Shown: positions 17,974 to 27,834 of the stretch, one piece after another | Layout: every line of letters begins with the position of its first letter | How positions within the stretch are numbered: position 1 is the stretch's first letter | Origin: Paenibacillus sp. LHD-38 | GTDB taxonomy: Bacteria > Bacillota > Bacilli > Paenibacillales > Paenibacillaceae | Assembly: GCF_031157315.1 (NCBI RefSeq) | Contig: NZ_JAVIFU010000022.1 | Span: 52,675-116,674 of the forward strand | Length of the DNA stretch: 64,000 nucleotides | Reading direction: 5' to 3' | Made by a program: the position numbers and the translations under genes | Notes under the pieces: model-generated | Seen by the model: the letters and a program-made list of their open reading frames with translations, nothing else | Database searches by the model: none | What the model was told of the DNA's origin: nothing

Positions 17974-19221
17974 CTAGGCCTTCGGAATCCTCGCTATGAT
18001 CTCTGTTCCAACCTCTCGTTCACTGAGCACTTTTATCTTTCCCTTGAACGATTTGATAATCTGGAAGCAAACCATCATACCTAATCCAGTGCCGCTCTCC
18101 TTCAAGGAATAATAGGGAGAACCGAGTCTTTCTACTTCCTCTTTCGACATCCCGATTCCCTCATCTTTCACGCGGATTTCCACATGCGAATCATCCACTG
18201 CGATACATGAGGCCCAGATCGTCCCGCTAACAGGCATAGATTCAATTGCGTTTTTTATGATATTAATTAGGAACTGGTTCATTCTTTGGGCATTTCCGTG
18301 AACTAAACAGTTACTCTCGATGTTGGTTTTAATAGAGACATTTTTGCTTAACGCATAGTTTTGCATCAGAGTCGCGGCTCGTATTAGTTGATTGCCAACG
18401 TCCACGTCTTCATTACAATCCGAGGGCGGCTTTCCCAAGGTCAAAAAATTGTGAATGATATTGTTCGCTTGATCCAATTCTTCAATAGACAGTTTAATAT
18501 ACTGCTTCTTGTTATCAGGCAGATCGGGCGTATCAAGGAGCTGAAGAAAGCCCCGGGCTACCTGCATCGGATTACGGATTTCATGGGCAAATACACCTGT
18601 TAAGTTACCAATCAGTCGTAATCTTTCAGCATTTTGAAGTTCTTTACGCATCATATGGATCTCTGCCATGTTCTCATTTAAAGCGGTTAACAACCAAGCC
18701 AGACCAGCAGCACAACCGAAGTGAAAAAACATCATGGTTAAGCTCTCTGTTGTAATTCCCCTCAGCACCGAGACTAAAGAGGCGCCCACGAAGCAATAAT
18801 ACGCCGATAGCATGACTGCTATTTTAATTCGCTTGTCTTTTGATACGCTTACGAATTTCTTCTGAAAATAAAAGATAACAGAGTATCCAAGAATGATACT
18901 CAGCAGAGAGCTGTAAAAGCCTGGATCCACGCCTAAATTTAAACGATATAGAATGATCAATACGGCTAAAAATAAACCTATTTGTCGACCGCAATACAGT
19001 GTACCGATCAGCAAGGGAACGATTCTGAAGTCATGCTGCATTCCGTTTCCGTAGCTTATTGGGAATGACATACATAGTAGAACTGAACTCCCCCAAAGTA
19101 TGGCCAAAAATAGGTTATTATTTTTTGCGATTCGAATATGGCCTAACAAATAAGCTTGGTAAATGCCAACAGGCACAATGACTAATGATAACTGCAGCAA
19201 GAAGTCCTTGATTATGCTCAA
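17974..19221 (-). CDS. sporulation-type sensor histidine kinase (KinB-like)
   Basis: 415 aa. Five or six N-terminal membrane helices (about 5-190) look like a 5TMR-LYT sensor, followed by the dimerisation domain with the phospho-acceptor His in GVFAHEIRNPMQVARGF and the ATPase domain with N box (INIIKNAIESM), G1 (VKDEGIGMS) and G2 (GTGLGM). This matches KinB/KinD-like kinases that feed the Spo0 phosphorelay. No response regulator is adjacent, as expected for a phosphorelay kinase. Start TTG 19221 has AAGGTGG 6 nt upstream. Confidence 0.85.
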   Translation of the reverse strand: MSIIKDFLLQLSLVIVPVGIYQAYLLGHIRIAKNNNLFLAILWGSSVLLCMSFPISYGNGMQHDFRIVPLLIGTLYCGRQIGLFLAVLIILYRLNLGVDPGFYSSLLSIILGYSVIFYFQKKFVSVSKDKRIKIAVMLSAYYCFVGASLVSVLRGITTESLTMMFFHFGCAAGLAWLLTALNENMAEIHMMRKELQNAERLRLIGNLTGVFAHEIRNPMQVARGFLQLLDTPDLPDNKKQYIKLSIEELDQANNIIHNFLTLGKPPSDCNEDVDVGNQLIRAATLMQNYALSKNVSIKTNIESNCLVHGNAQRMNQFLINIIKNAIESMPVSGTIWASCIAVDDSHVEIRVKDEGIGMSKEEVERLGSPYYSLKESGTGLGMMVCFQIIKSFKGKIKVLSEREVGTEIIARIPKA

Positions 19222-19337
19222 ACGAATCCACCTTACCGTCCATTCATATCACGTGGACATGCAACTTTTATCTAACATAACACCCAATACTGCCATTTTT
19301 CAACTATCGTTTCCGTTAACAAAGCTGCACTACCGAT

Positions 19338-19760
19338 TCAATGCTCCGGATACATCTCATTTATAAACTTAACAGATTGGTTTATCATCGCTTTCAAAAC
19401 GTCAACATCAATGTCAGTTACTTTATTGATATAGACACATGCTTTGCCTGCAGTATGCTTTCCGAGATTCTGCAACAGCGCATCCCGCTCCGTGTCGCCA
19501 GTTAGGATATAAAGACTTACCTTTGCCTTTCTAGGTGAGAAACCAGCGAGCGGTGCAACTCCTTCGTGACCGGAGTCATACCGGTAGTGATAGGAGCCAA
19601 AACCAATGATGCTGGGTCCCCACATTTTTGCTGGGTAACCTGTCGTTTCCGTAAATATATCTAATAGCTTATATGCGTCTTCGCGCTTCTTAAGATTCTC
19701 CACATTTTCAATAAATTCAATGACGCTGTTGTCGGTTTCTTTTGTTTTCTGTTCGTACAT
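19338..19760 (-). CDS. DUF1801 (YdhG-like) protein
   Basis: 140 aa. YRYDSGHEGVAPLAGFSPRK, LYILTGD and KHTAGKACVYINK are the typical DUF1801 stretches. The fold is a small alpha/beta domain; function is unknown. ATG 19760 is 10 nt past GGGAGA; an in-frame TTG at 19781 overlaps that site. Confidence 0.85.
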   Translation of the reverse strand: MYEQKTKETDNSVIEFIENVENLKKREDAYKLLDIFTETTGYPAKMWGPSIIGFGSYHYRYDSGHEGVAPLAGFSPRKAKVSLYILTGDTERDALLQNLGKHTAGKACVYINKVTDIDVDVLKAMINQSVKFINEMYPEH

Positions 19761-20082
19761 CGTAATGAAATCTCCCTTCAATAGTTGATCTATAAATGTA
19801 AAGTTACAAAATCATATAATTTGGAAGCTTTACATCAATACTTCTTCAAATATTCCCCAATATCCTGCCCTTTAGCACAATAACCTGGCCACGCATCGCC
19901 CCATTACCAGCAATAGCGATACATTTACAGGCCCTTCACTTTAAAAGAAGGCATTTTATTGCGCTATAGATCGGCTTTTACAAAAAAACGTAAAAAAAGG
20001 GCCAATTCCTATGCCCTTTTTTTGTAATAATCCAATATGAATATTTTCTTGAACAGGAATGGATTGATCTAAAGCTCCGATA
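19761..20082. other. gene-free stretch with a terminator
   Basis: 322 bases without a credible reading frame. It holds the terminator at 19992-20023 and otherwise nothing recognised. Confidence 0.5.
19992..20023. terminator. intrinsic terminator of selO
   Basis: AAAAAAAGGGC and GCCCTTTTTTT form a perfect 11-bp stem around a 10-nt loop, so either strand ends in a long T-run. It lies 60 nt past the selO stop. Confidence 0.85.
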
Positions 20083-21558
20083 TCAGGTACCGCAAAAGGT
20101 TCGGTAAGGGAGACTGGATTGCGCAGGCAGTGTGGAGTACTCAGCCTGTTCGGGAGAGTGCGCGTAAGGGCTCGCTAGAACATCAAGAAGCCGCTCCATC
20201 ACGCTGTAGTCTCCTTGATTTACTGCGGCTTCTAGCGCCTCTTCTACCCGGTGGTTACGAGGTATTAACGCAGGATTGCTGTTCCGCATCAACTGATGCG
20301 AGGCATCCTTTGATTCCTGCTGCCTCCCAAGTCTCGCCTGCCATAGCTCCTGCCACTGCACAAATTCCGTGCTGCCGAACAGGTCCGTATCCTCCGGTTG
20401 ATCAAAAGTTAAAGCACGGAAGGTATTGGTATAGTCCGCGCGGGAGTTCTGCATCAAGCCTAATAGGCTTACGATAAGGGATTCATCCTCTAGCTCTTCA
20501 TTAAAGATCCCCAGCTTCGCTCTCATTCCCGCGATCCAGTGATGGTGATACAATTCGCTAAAATCTGAAAGTGCATCCTCGGCTAATTCCACAGCCTCTT
20601 CCTCGTTGTCATGCAGCAGCGGCAATAGGGTTTCAGCGAATCTCGAGAGATTCCACACTGCTATATGCGGCTGATTGCCATAGGCATAGCGGCCATGAAT
20701 ATCAATCGAGCTAAATACCGTTGCTGGAACAAACGCATCCAAGAAGGCGCAAGGACCATAATCAATGGTTTCTCCGCTCAAGGCCATGTTGTCGGTGTTC
20801 ATCACCCCGTGAATAAAGCCAACAAGCTGCCATTTAGAAATTAGCACGGCCTGACGCTTGATGACTTCCTTAAGCAGGGATAGATAGCGGTTCTCATCAG
20901 CTTCAATCTCTGGAAAATGTCTTTGCAAAGTATAATCTGCCAAGTCCCTGAGATCCTCGGTTGATCCCCATTTTGAAACGTATTGAAAGGTGCCGACGCG
21001 CAGGTGACTTGCAGCCACACGGGTCAATATTGCCCCTGGTTGCTTGGTTTCCCGGATGATTAACTCACCCGTTGTTACCACCGCAAGGCTTCGTGTCGTT
21101 GCAATACCAAGCGCATGCATGGCTTCGCTGATGATGTATTCACGCAGCATCGGCCCAAGTGCCGCTCGGCCATCGCCCCCGCGGGAGTATGGCGTTCTGC
21201 CTGAACCCTTAAGCTGAATATCTACCCTCTCACCTTGAGGAGTAATTTGTTCGCCAAGCAGCAAAGCCCGGCCGTCCCCTAGCATATTAAAATGCCCGAA
21301 TTGATGCCCTGCATAAGCTTGAGCAAGAGGCGAAGCGCCTTCAGGTATTTGGTTGCCAGCAAGTTCCGCCGCCCCATCCTTGCTTTGCAGCGCTTGGACA
21401 TTCAAGCCCAACGATATGGCCAATGGTTCATTAAGAATGATCAGCTTTGGTAAGCTAACGGGTGGAGGGGTCATTTTAGTGAAAAATGATTCCGGAAGAC
21501 GAGCATAACTGTTATCAAAATTCCAGCCTGTTCCTATTATTACATTTTCCTCTGCCAT
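20083..21558 (-). CDS. selO: protein adenylyltransferase SelO (YdiU/UPF0061)
   Basis: 491 aa. Signature motifs are all present: AQAYAGHQFGHFN, LGDGRALLLGE, LKGSGRTPYSRGGDGRAALG, MLREYIISEAMHALGI, GVMNTDNM and IDYGPCAFLD. SelO is a pseudokinase-fold enzyme that transfers AMP from ATP onto Ser/Thr/Tyr of target proteins and responds to oxidative stress. The bacterial Cys form without selenocysteine is usual in Firmicutes. GAGGAG precedes the ATG. Single-gene unit with its own terminator. Confidence 0.93.
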   Translation of the reverse strand: MAEENVIIGTGWNFDNSYARLPESFFTKMTPPPVSLPKLIILNEPLAISLGLNVQALQSKDGAAELAGNQIPEGASPLAQAYAGHQFGHFNMLGDGRALLLGEQITPQGERVDIQLKGSGRTPYSRGGDGRAALGPMLREYIISEAMHALGIATTRSLAVVTTGELIIRETKQPGAILTRVAASHLRVGTFQYVSKWGSTEDLRDLADYTLQRHFPEIEADENRYLSLLKEVIKRQAVLISKWQLVGFIHGVMNTDNMALSGETIDYGPCAFLDAFVPATVFSSIDIHGRYAYGNQPHIAVWNLSRFAETLLPLLHDNEEEAVELAEDALSDFSELYHHHWIAGMRAKLGIFNEELEDESLIVSLLGLMQNSRADYTNTFRALTFDQPEDTDLFGSTEFVQWQELWQARLGRQQESKDASHQLMRNSNPALIPRNHRVEEALEAAVNQGDYSVMERLLDVLASPYAHSPEQAEYSTLPAQSSLPYRTFCGT

Positions 21559-21776
21559 CGTTTCTCCTCTTCTTTTCTTTTTGTATTTTAATACTAGCTT
21601 TCACATCAAACAAAAATCATAGGCATTCTGAAATTGTGTGATCTATTCGCTATGTCAACTACACTAATCAGCCACTTTATTGTTTACTTCTGCCAATTTA
21701 TTATACACTTTCTATACATGCATAGCGCTCTTTATGTACCCAGCCATTCCTTCATGAACTGGTTTATCTACTGTAG

Positions 21777-22210
21777 ATCCTTCATTTCTACCAATACGAT
21801 GCACTGGAGGTTCAACGCAAGATGCTTCAGGAGAGACACGGCAGACTGGATAGCATGTTGGAAACGCTGGATAAAACAATCAGGCAAAAAAAGGAGAGGT
21901 TGATGTGGCGAGCATAGAGAAATTGACCGAAGACGAGCAAAAAGCTATAGGAGGAGAAATGAGCACTCTTTACCGAAAGTTGGCAGACATGCGCAGCATG
22001 TCTGCCGAATCGGCCAAACCTCAAACGGCAATGAAAGATTGGTATGTATTGCTGAACCTAACTGGCAGCTATTCGCTAGAAGCGTTCAATGAGCTCTGCC
22101 AGCTGTATGCGAAAGACCCTCGAATCGTGAAAAATATCAAGCCCTACGGAGAAGAATTATCCGTATTTCTCCACGATGCGATAGCCTTCCACGTCGATAA
22201 CAAGCTCTAA
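21777..22210 (+). pseudogene. decayed MerR-family regulator with TipAS domain
   Basis: Two frames encode successive parts of a TipA-like regulator. The first (21777-21941) gives a MerR dimerisation coiled coil (DALEVQRKMLQERHGRLDSM, then LETLDKTIRQKKERL) and stops at TAG; the second (GTG 21905-22210) gives the C-terminal part of a TipAS drug-binding domain (EKLTEDEQKAIGGEMSTLYR ... KPYGEELSVFLHDAIAFH). The MerR DNA-binding domain and the first TipAS helices are missing. The second part has its own AGGAGAGG and could still be translated (101 aa), but without a DNA-binding domain. Confidence 0.7.
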
Positions 22211-22236
22211 ACTTGATCCGAGGCTGTTAAGCTAGC

Positions 22237-23262
22237 TTACAGCTGATTAGCCGGCATCAATAACGGCTGCTCCACATAGCCGGCTTGTATGCCGAATTGC
22301 GGCTTTGGCCGTTCAACTGTTTTGCCTTGCAGCGCTTGAACCGCCAAATATGGCATGTTTACGCCAGACAGACATGTAATGTATAGACCGCCGGACATAC
22401 GCGGATTGATCTCAAGCAGCTTAGGCACGCCTTTGTTGTAGCGCACTTGAATATTGAAGGCGTACGGTATGCGCAGGCTTGCCGCAATGCGTTCCGCAAT
22501 ATCCAGCAGCTCGGCCGATTCTTCAAGCAGATACGTTCTTCCCGTAGATTTGCGGCGCGGAATGGCCGTTAGCAGCTCACCCTCGGCCGTCGCTACGCAA
22601 TCGATGCTGTATTCCGTTCCATCGAGCAGTTCCATCACCATCAACGTGTCGAAGTGGTCCGTCAACGATAACGTCTCATACGCCTGCTGGAATGTCGTCG
22701 ACAGCGTCACATAGCCATAAAGATCTTGAAGCGGATCACGATCATTATCGATGATCCGAAAGCCCATGCCGCCTTCAGACTTTGTCGGTTTGAAACACAC
22801 TTTATGTCCAGCCGCCGTAAGCTCTTCATAAGCTTGTTTAAACTGCTCGGCCGTATTTACCACACGGTAGTCGGGAATGGTCACCAGATCTTTCCCTCTC
22901 AGCGCTTCATAAAATTTATCCTTTTCAATCATTGCGTCCAGCAGCTCAATATCACGGCAAACCATCACTTTCGTGCCGATCTCATCAAACAGATGCGCAT
23001 ACCTCGATATTTCTTCCATATGCAGACGCGGAATGAAAATATCGATTTTGTTTTTTCGGCAAAAATCCACACAAAAATCGACGTATTCCCGGCCAAATAC
23101 AGCCGGCTCCGTTCCAATATGATCAGATGCCAGCAAGGACATATGGTTAATATCGGGATGGGTGCCATAAAACTCAAAGGACTCCCCGTCCGGGTTGTTC
23201 CGAATCATATTAATATAATGGTACGCTACCGAAAACCAACGATTCATATACACGCGTGTCAT
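22237..23262 (-). CDS. ATP-grasp ligase of the Ter biosynthetic block
   Basis: 341 aa. ATP-grasp features: VCFKPTKSEGGMGF, MVMELLDGTEYSID and the Mg-binding LLEINPRMSGG, which resemble carbamoyl-phosphate-synthase-like ATP-grasp ligases forming an acyl-phosphate intermediate. It is the last gene of the minus-strand Ter island, 48 nt after the HAD gene. An ATP-grasp enzyme is a standard member of the predicted Ter-linked metabolite pathway. Substrate unknown. Confidence 0.85.
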   Translation of the reverse strand: MTRVYMNRWFSVAYHYINMIRNNPDGESFEFYGTHPDINHMSLLASDHIGTEPAVFGREYVDFCVDFCRKNKIDIFIPRLHMEEISRYAHLFDEIGTKVMVCRDIELLDAMIEKDKFYEALRGKDLVTIPDYRVVNTAEQFKQAYEELTAAGHKVCFKPTKSEGGMGFRIIDNDRDPLQDLYGYVTLSTTFQQAYETLSLTDHFDTLMVMELLDGTEYSIDCVATAEGELLTAIPRRKSTGRTYLLEESAELLDIAERIAASLRIPYAFNIQVRYNKGVPKLLEINPRMSGGLYITCLSGVNMPYLAVQALQGKTVERPKPQFGIQAGYVEQPLLMPANQL

Positions 23263-23310
23263 ATCTAAATACCTTCTTCCCTGTCATTAAGAATCATATT
23301 GCTGATGCGT

Positions 23311-24108
23311 TCATGATCTGCGTGCGTGCTCTAGGATGGAATCAAGCAGCTCCTCAGAGGCAAGCGCCCCCTTGGCTTTCGTAAATTGAATATGTGGATG
23401 CTCCGAATAAAATCGGCCTAATTCACCGTGAACGGGCGAGATCGCGTAATCTGCCGCTAGAAGCAAGCTCTCATCGAGCAGGCTGTCACCTGCCGCATAC
23501 ACAAAGGAAGACCCCAGCTTCTCCTTCACATATTGAATCGCTGCGCCCTTGCTTACCTTCTCGGGAACCAAATATATTTTGCGGCCTTGAAGCGAGTAGC
23601 TCCAGCCATGCGAGGCAAGCCGCTGCTTCAGCTCCTCCAATGATTCATGCGGCAGATTCTCTCTCTCCACAACGATGGAATAAAACAGCTCATCGCAAAG
23701 ATCATTTGATTTCACCCAATGCGAGGAGGAGATTTTGGCAAAGAGGTCCGCAATCGCTGAGCTTTCCGCACAATGCTGCTTAACAGCTTCGCGTACAAGG
23801 TTATGCCATTCCTGGTCGATTTGCCCGTTTACAAGCACGGTACCGCCGTTGCTCACAATAACATATTCAGGACGGAACTGCTCTTTAATGCCGAATATTC
23901 GGTTGAACTGCTCGGGTATACGCGTCGTTACCGGAACGAAACGCACAAGGCCAGTCAGCTCCTGCAGCTTCTGAATGGCCGGCTTTGTCATATAAGAAAT
24001 ATGCCTGCCCTCGTACAGCTCGACCGGAACCATATCTTCAATCGCTGTCTCGCCCTTCGATCTTACGGAATAGATTAACGTTTGGTCTAAATCGCTCGCA
24101 AAAATCAT
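23311..24108 (-). CDS. HAD-superfamily hydrolase of the Ter biosynthetic block
   Basis: 265 aa. Motif I is FASDLDQTLIY with both catalytic Asp residues; motif II is PVTTR; motif IV AAGDSLLDESLL. A Cof-like cap lies in the middle. It probably removes phosphate from a sugar- or nucleotide-like intermediate (inference from context). The ATG overlaps the stop of the upstream PRTase-TRSP-StiP gene by 4 nt (ATGA), so translation is coupled. Confidence 0.85.
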   Translation of the reverse strand: MIFASDLDQTLIYSVRSKGETAIEDMVPVELYEGRHISYMTKPAIQKLQELTGLVRFVPVTTRIPEQFNRIFGIKEQFRPEYVIVSNGGTVLVNGQIDQEWHNLVREAVKQHCAESSAIADLFAKISSSHWVKSNDLCDELFYSIVVERENLPHESLEELKQRLASHGWSYSLQGRKIYLVPEKVSKGAAIQYVKEKLGSSFVYAAGDSLLDESLLLAADYAISPVHGELGRFYSEHPHIQFTKAKGALASEELLDSILEHARRS

Positions 24109-26588
24109 TCCGAATCCCCCTTCAAGGCTTTAATAATGCCGCAGCAGGAATAGGACATATCCGGATACTCCTCCACGGGTACGCCGCGATCCTTTGCAAG
24201 CAGCAAAATATGCTTGAGATTAGGGTTATCCAATCGGTCCACAAGAATTTTCCAAGGCACCCGCCGCAAGAGAACACGGGTCGTCTCGCCTACGCCAGGC
24301 TTAATGAAATTGATATCGCTTATCCCAAAAGCACTCTGGATACGCATAATATCCTGCATCCCCCGCCAAGTGATTTCATTTTGTTCAGAACTCCCTTCCA
24401 TTTGAAGGGCTTCTGCCTTGGAATCGGATGCTGTCTGCTTAAAAAAAGCAGAAATCGTATCAACGAATACGCGTGATTGATCTGCTTTTTCCCATTCCTT
24501 ATAATACTTCGCACCGTGAAAATCTTCTGCTCCGATCAAATCGCCGCGCAGTACGGTCCGGCTGATCAGACCTGACACGGTCGCATTCAGACATGCACTT
24601 GGGATAAGAAAATCCTCTCTCGTCCCAAACGTACCCGCACAGTATCCAGGATCCGCAAGGACAGCCAGCTCGTCGCTCAGCTCGATTCCATGCTTTTGTT
24701 TCATAAGGCCGCACGCCGCAATCAGCACCTTCGTAATAGCGCCCTTGCCAGTCCAGCCGTCTACAAATTGCACATGCTGATTCGGATGGTTCTGGTTGAT
24801 ATAAAGCAAGGCGTTCTCGTCAATGCCTTTGCCTCTAATAATCGAAAGGCTGTAATGCGAAATATCTTTGCCGTATACCTGCTTGATATAACGCTTGATG
24901 AGTACGCCAATCGGGGTTCCGCCTCTTGCCAAGGATGCAAGCACGATATCAAATCCATGCTTCTGAATGATTCGTTCCGATACGGTGCCCACCGCTTTGG
25001 CGATTCGCTCCGCAGAGTCGCTGAGCGTAGCTTGGAACAATTGCAGATATTCAGCGGTTGGCTGATATTCAATCGGCAGGCTTTCCGAGTAATGGCCGCC
25101 TGTCTGCATGGCCGCTTCTCGATCCTCCGTACGCTGCTCTAACGAAATGTCGCTAAGATCCTTCAAGAGAAAGGTAACATCCCCTTGCTCATAGCTCCCT
25201 ATGGGCGCAGGATCAGCAAGCTTTTTCCGGCTAAAATAAACGACATGCACCTGCGGAATTCCGAGGGACAGCAAAACCTTCTTCAGCTCTGCCATTTGAT
25301 CATCCGCTACTTCCCGCTCCATGAATATAAATATTTCTTCATAATCTCCGCGTGGAATATTATACATAAAGTTCATGACATCAGCATGCTCAGGGGAAGC
25401 ATAGGGGTAAGCGGATCTAACCGCGTAATGTTGATCGGAATCCGGATGAATGGGGCTGCGTGTACTGGATTGATACCAAGTGTCCGTGCCAAGCTCAGCA
25501 GCTACGCGCATTGGAATGTACATAAACTCTCCCGTTCCCATGCAAAGCGTCCTGCCGCCCGTTCTACGCTCCCGCAGAAGCCCAGCAGCCTTTTCTACTT
25601 CCTTGTCCAGCAGCTCGCTCTCAGCCGTCGATAAGCCGAAACGTCCCGTATGCTTTAGATAAGAAGCCTCGCCGTTCAAGGCAGAAAAGCCTGCAAACTG
25701 ATTATTCAAATACACGAAATTAATCGCCGGCTCCTGTTCGTGGTCCCGCTTCTCTTTCTGATGAACTGTGCTTTCAACAGGCGTACCCGAGACCGTAATC
25801 TGCCCAGCTACCAGCGAAAGGCAATCCACGGCAACGTCCAGCTCCTGCTCCAGCTCGCTGAAGCGCAGAATATCCTCATCGGAACGCCAGTCCAGCAGGC
25901 TTGCTACAATATAATTCTTCTTACCGTACCTTGCGTGCAGGTCATGAATGATGTTGATCGCTGTTTTACCCGTCGTCATCTCATCATCCACGAGTACGAT
26001 CGTTTCGGCTTGCTGAAAAATATCCGGATCATTGGCATAACACCGATGAGTCGTCGCATGGGAATGCTCTTCTTCAAAATCGATACAAGAGGTCCAATAC
26101 GCGATGCTCTCGCGAGTCGTATGCAAGAAGGCCGCTTTGCCGTCAAACATGTCGAACATGCTGTGTCCAAGCGCTGTTGCGGTTTCCGCAAAGCCAATGA
26201 ACAGCGTCTTATCGTTCACCTTCATTTTGTTTCGCTTCATCTTCTCATAAATGCCGCCCGCTGACTCCGGCGCTTCGAATGCATGCAGCAGCTGCTCCAT
26301 TCGAATCGGCAGCGCTCCGCCTTTAAACTGCTGATACAATAATCCGAGTGCCGCTCCTGATAACAAGGAAACATGAGGCTTTACCGGAATATGCTTGCCA
26401 AGCACCTTGCTTACGAACAAGAAGCTTCGTTTTTTGTTGATACGGGCCGCCATTTGGAACAGCCGCTCCAGCGGAATATGGAAGGCGTTGCTCGTCACCT
26501 TGATCGTAACCTCTAAATCCCCAATAATATTATACGATTGCAGGTTCCCGTTCTTCTGCGAGTAAGCAGGTGAAGTTTTGGTTTTCAT
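24105..26588 (-). CDS. PRTase-TRSP-StiP fusion protein of the Ter biosynthetic block
   Basis: 827 aa, three parts. Residues about 20-270 are a phosphoribosyltransferase with PRPP loop IVLVDDEMTTGKTA (197-210). Residues about 290-490 are a TRSP domain with the name-giving Thr-Arg-Ser-Pro at 376-379. Residues about 500-827 match the StiP family (SLARGGTPIG 552-561; VQFVDGWTGKGAITK 606-620, a second PRTase-like loop). In the Ter pathway as published by comparative genomics these enzymes are predicted to make a nucleoside-like compound. To my knowledge StiP is often a separate protein, so this fusion is notable. The start overlaps the aldolase gene by 59 nt in another frame; GGGGTG precedes the ATG. 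Confidence 0.85.
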   Translation of the reverse strand: MKTKTSPAYSQKNGNLQSYNIIGDLEVTIKVTSNAFHIPLERLFQMAARINKKRSFLFVSKVLGKHIPVKPHVSLLSGAALGLLYQQFKGGALPIRMEQLLHAFEAPESAGGIYEKMKRNKMKVNDKTLFIGFAETATALGHSMFDMFDGKAAFLHTTRESIAYWTSCIDFEEEHSHATTHRCYANDPDIFQQAETIVLVDDEMTTGKTAINIIHDLHARYGKKNYIVASLLDWRSDEDILRFSELEQELDVAVDCLSLVAGQITVSGTPVESTVHQKEKRDHEQEPAINFVYLNNQFAGFSALNGEASYLKHTGRFGLSTAESELLDKEVEKAAGLLRERRTGGRTLCMGTGEFMYIPMRVAAELGTDTWYQSSTRSPIHPDSDQHYAVRSAYPYASPEHADVMNFMYNIPRGDYEEIFIFMEREVADDQMAELKKVLLSLGIPQVHVVYFSRKKLADPAPIGSYEQGDVTFLLKDLSDISLEQRTEDREAAMQTGGHYSESLPIEYQPTAEYLQLFQATLSDSAERIAKAVGTVSERIIQKHGFDIVLASLARGGTPIGVLIKRYIKQVYGKDISHYSLSIIRGKGIDENALLYINQNHPNQHVQFVDGWTGKGAITKVLIAACGLMKQKHGIELSDELAVLADPGYCAGTFGTREDFLIPSACLNATVSGLISRTVLRGDLIGAEDFHGAKYYKEWEKADQSRVFVDTISAFFKQTASDSKAEALQMEGSSEQNEITWRGMQDIMRIQSAFGISDINFIKPGVGETTRVLLRRVPWKILVDRLDNPNLKHILLLAKDRGVPVEEYPDMSYSCCGIIKALKGDSE

Positions 26589-27735
26589 TTAGCACCCCAT
26601 ATATGTTCGATCTGATCAATATTCGTTTGGCCCATGTCATATGCGGCTTAAACTCATTCATTTTGTTCGAATAACGGCTTTTCATGACGCCTAGATCACC
26701 TTGGCTATTTTCGATAATGTGCAGGGCGTCCATATACTCCTCATGCGTTACGACAAGCATGGCTTGTACCGGTTTTATATGTGTCGGATGAATAATCGTT
26801 TTACCTATAATGCCGTTTTCCTTATCCATTGCTACTTCGCGAATAAGCCCGTCCACATATTTATTGATATAATCCATTCGTAAAATACGGCCGTGCCTTC
26901 CCATGCTCTCCTCAAAAGGCGTTTGCCTTAGCTGCGGCTTGAACACGCGATCGCTCTTGAAATACTCCCATACCGGTCCCGAGATCACATAATGATTATC
27001 CATTCTGCCAAATACATTTACGATATCAGCGATGCAATCACGAATAACCGCTATGTCATAGATCGTATGATCCGGACTTCTTCGAAGCCCAAAGAGACTG
27101 GAAAAATCAGTGGCGCCGATTCGTACGTTCAGCACATATTCCTTATACTCATTCAGCAGCTCCGAAATGCCAAGCAGCGTTTCTATCCGCTTCTCCCGGT
27201 ATATAACGTCCGCGCTCTCCAAAATAGGCATGCCGTATAGCGTTGAACTGGATGCTGCATTTCTTTGATTAAACTCCGCGAGCAATCTTAAATACTCCCC
27301 GCCGGTTTCCAGGTTGAATTTAGGGAATACGATCCCCGTCACATATTGAATTTCCTCACCAAAGTAGGACAGCAGCCGTTTGAGCTGATCCACGGAGCGT
27401 ATCCTGATGAAAATAAGAGGAATATCGTTTACATGCAATAAGCCTATCGAAAGATATCTTCCTATGGTCAGTAATGTCGCTTTCAGATTCTCCTCAGCAT
27501 ATTCAAGTTGATTGTCGCCTACTGCATCTTCAAGGTCTATCACCATAGACACGAGCCCTTCGTGTTTATCGGCTACCAAATCATCTGCTATATTATCCTT
27601 GGTGGCAGGCATATAAAGCGCCGCACCAATCGCGTGAGCAATTATTTCTTTATCAGCATTATTATTGAACTGAATCGGAAGGGAGTAAAAGAAATGCTGC
27701 TCTTCTTCATTGGTAAGATAGTTGAAATACCTCAA
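26530..27735 (-). CDS. HpcH/HpaI (CitE-like) aldolase of the Ter biosynthetic block
   Basis: 401 aa. The TIM-barrel CitE-like motif VSMVIDLEDAVGD carries the metal-binding Glu/Asp, and GIVFPKFN and GKTIIHPTHI match later strands. A C-C lyase or ligase on a short acyl or sugar intermediate is the family role. Start is TTG 27735, 7 nt after AGGAGGG. It opens the biosynthetic half of the Ter island, just past the terC terminator, so it needs read-through or its own promoter. Confidence 0.83.
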   Translation of the reverse strand: MRYFNYLTNEEEQHFFYSLPIQFNNNADKEIIAHAIGAALYMPATKDNIADDLVADKHEGLVSMVIDLEDAVGDNQLEYAEENLKATLLTIGRYLSIGLLHVNDIPLIFIRIRSVDQLKRLLSYFGEEIQYVTGIVFPKFNLETGGEYLRLLAEFNQRNAASSSTLYGMPILESADVIYREKRIETLLGISELLNEYKEYVLNVRIGATDFSSLFGLRRSPDHTIYDIAVIRDCIADIVNVFGRMDNHYVISGPVWEYFKSDRVFKPQLRQTPFEESMGRHGRILRMDYINKYVDGLIREVAMDKENGIIGKTIIHPTHIKPVQAMLVVTHEEYMDALHIIENSQGDLGVMKSRYSNKMNEFKPHMTWAKRILIRSNIYGVLNENQNFTCLLAEEREPAIV

Positions 27736-27779
27736 AGCGATCCCTCCTAAAGGTTTGGTAAAACAAGCTGAGAGTGAAA

Positions 27780-27811
27780 AAATATCCCTCGCGTTCCATT
27801 GAGGGATATTT
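27780..27811 (-). terminator. intrinsic terminator after terC
   Basis: AAATATCCCTC (27780-27790) and GAGGGATATTT (27801-27811) form a perfect 11-bp stem; on the minus strand it continues into TTTTTTCAC. It splits the Ter island into a terD/terC half and a biosynthetic half. Confidence 0.8.
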
Positions 27812-27834
27812 CGATAATCTAATTATTTGCTTAG

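Noticed and set aside
21634..21903. 89-aa plus-strand ORF
   Set aside because: Low-complexity hydrophobic/Cys/Trp-rich frame overlapping the MerR coiled-coil remnant that is read in another frame.
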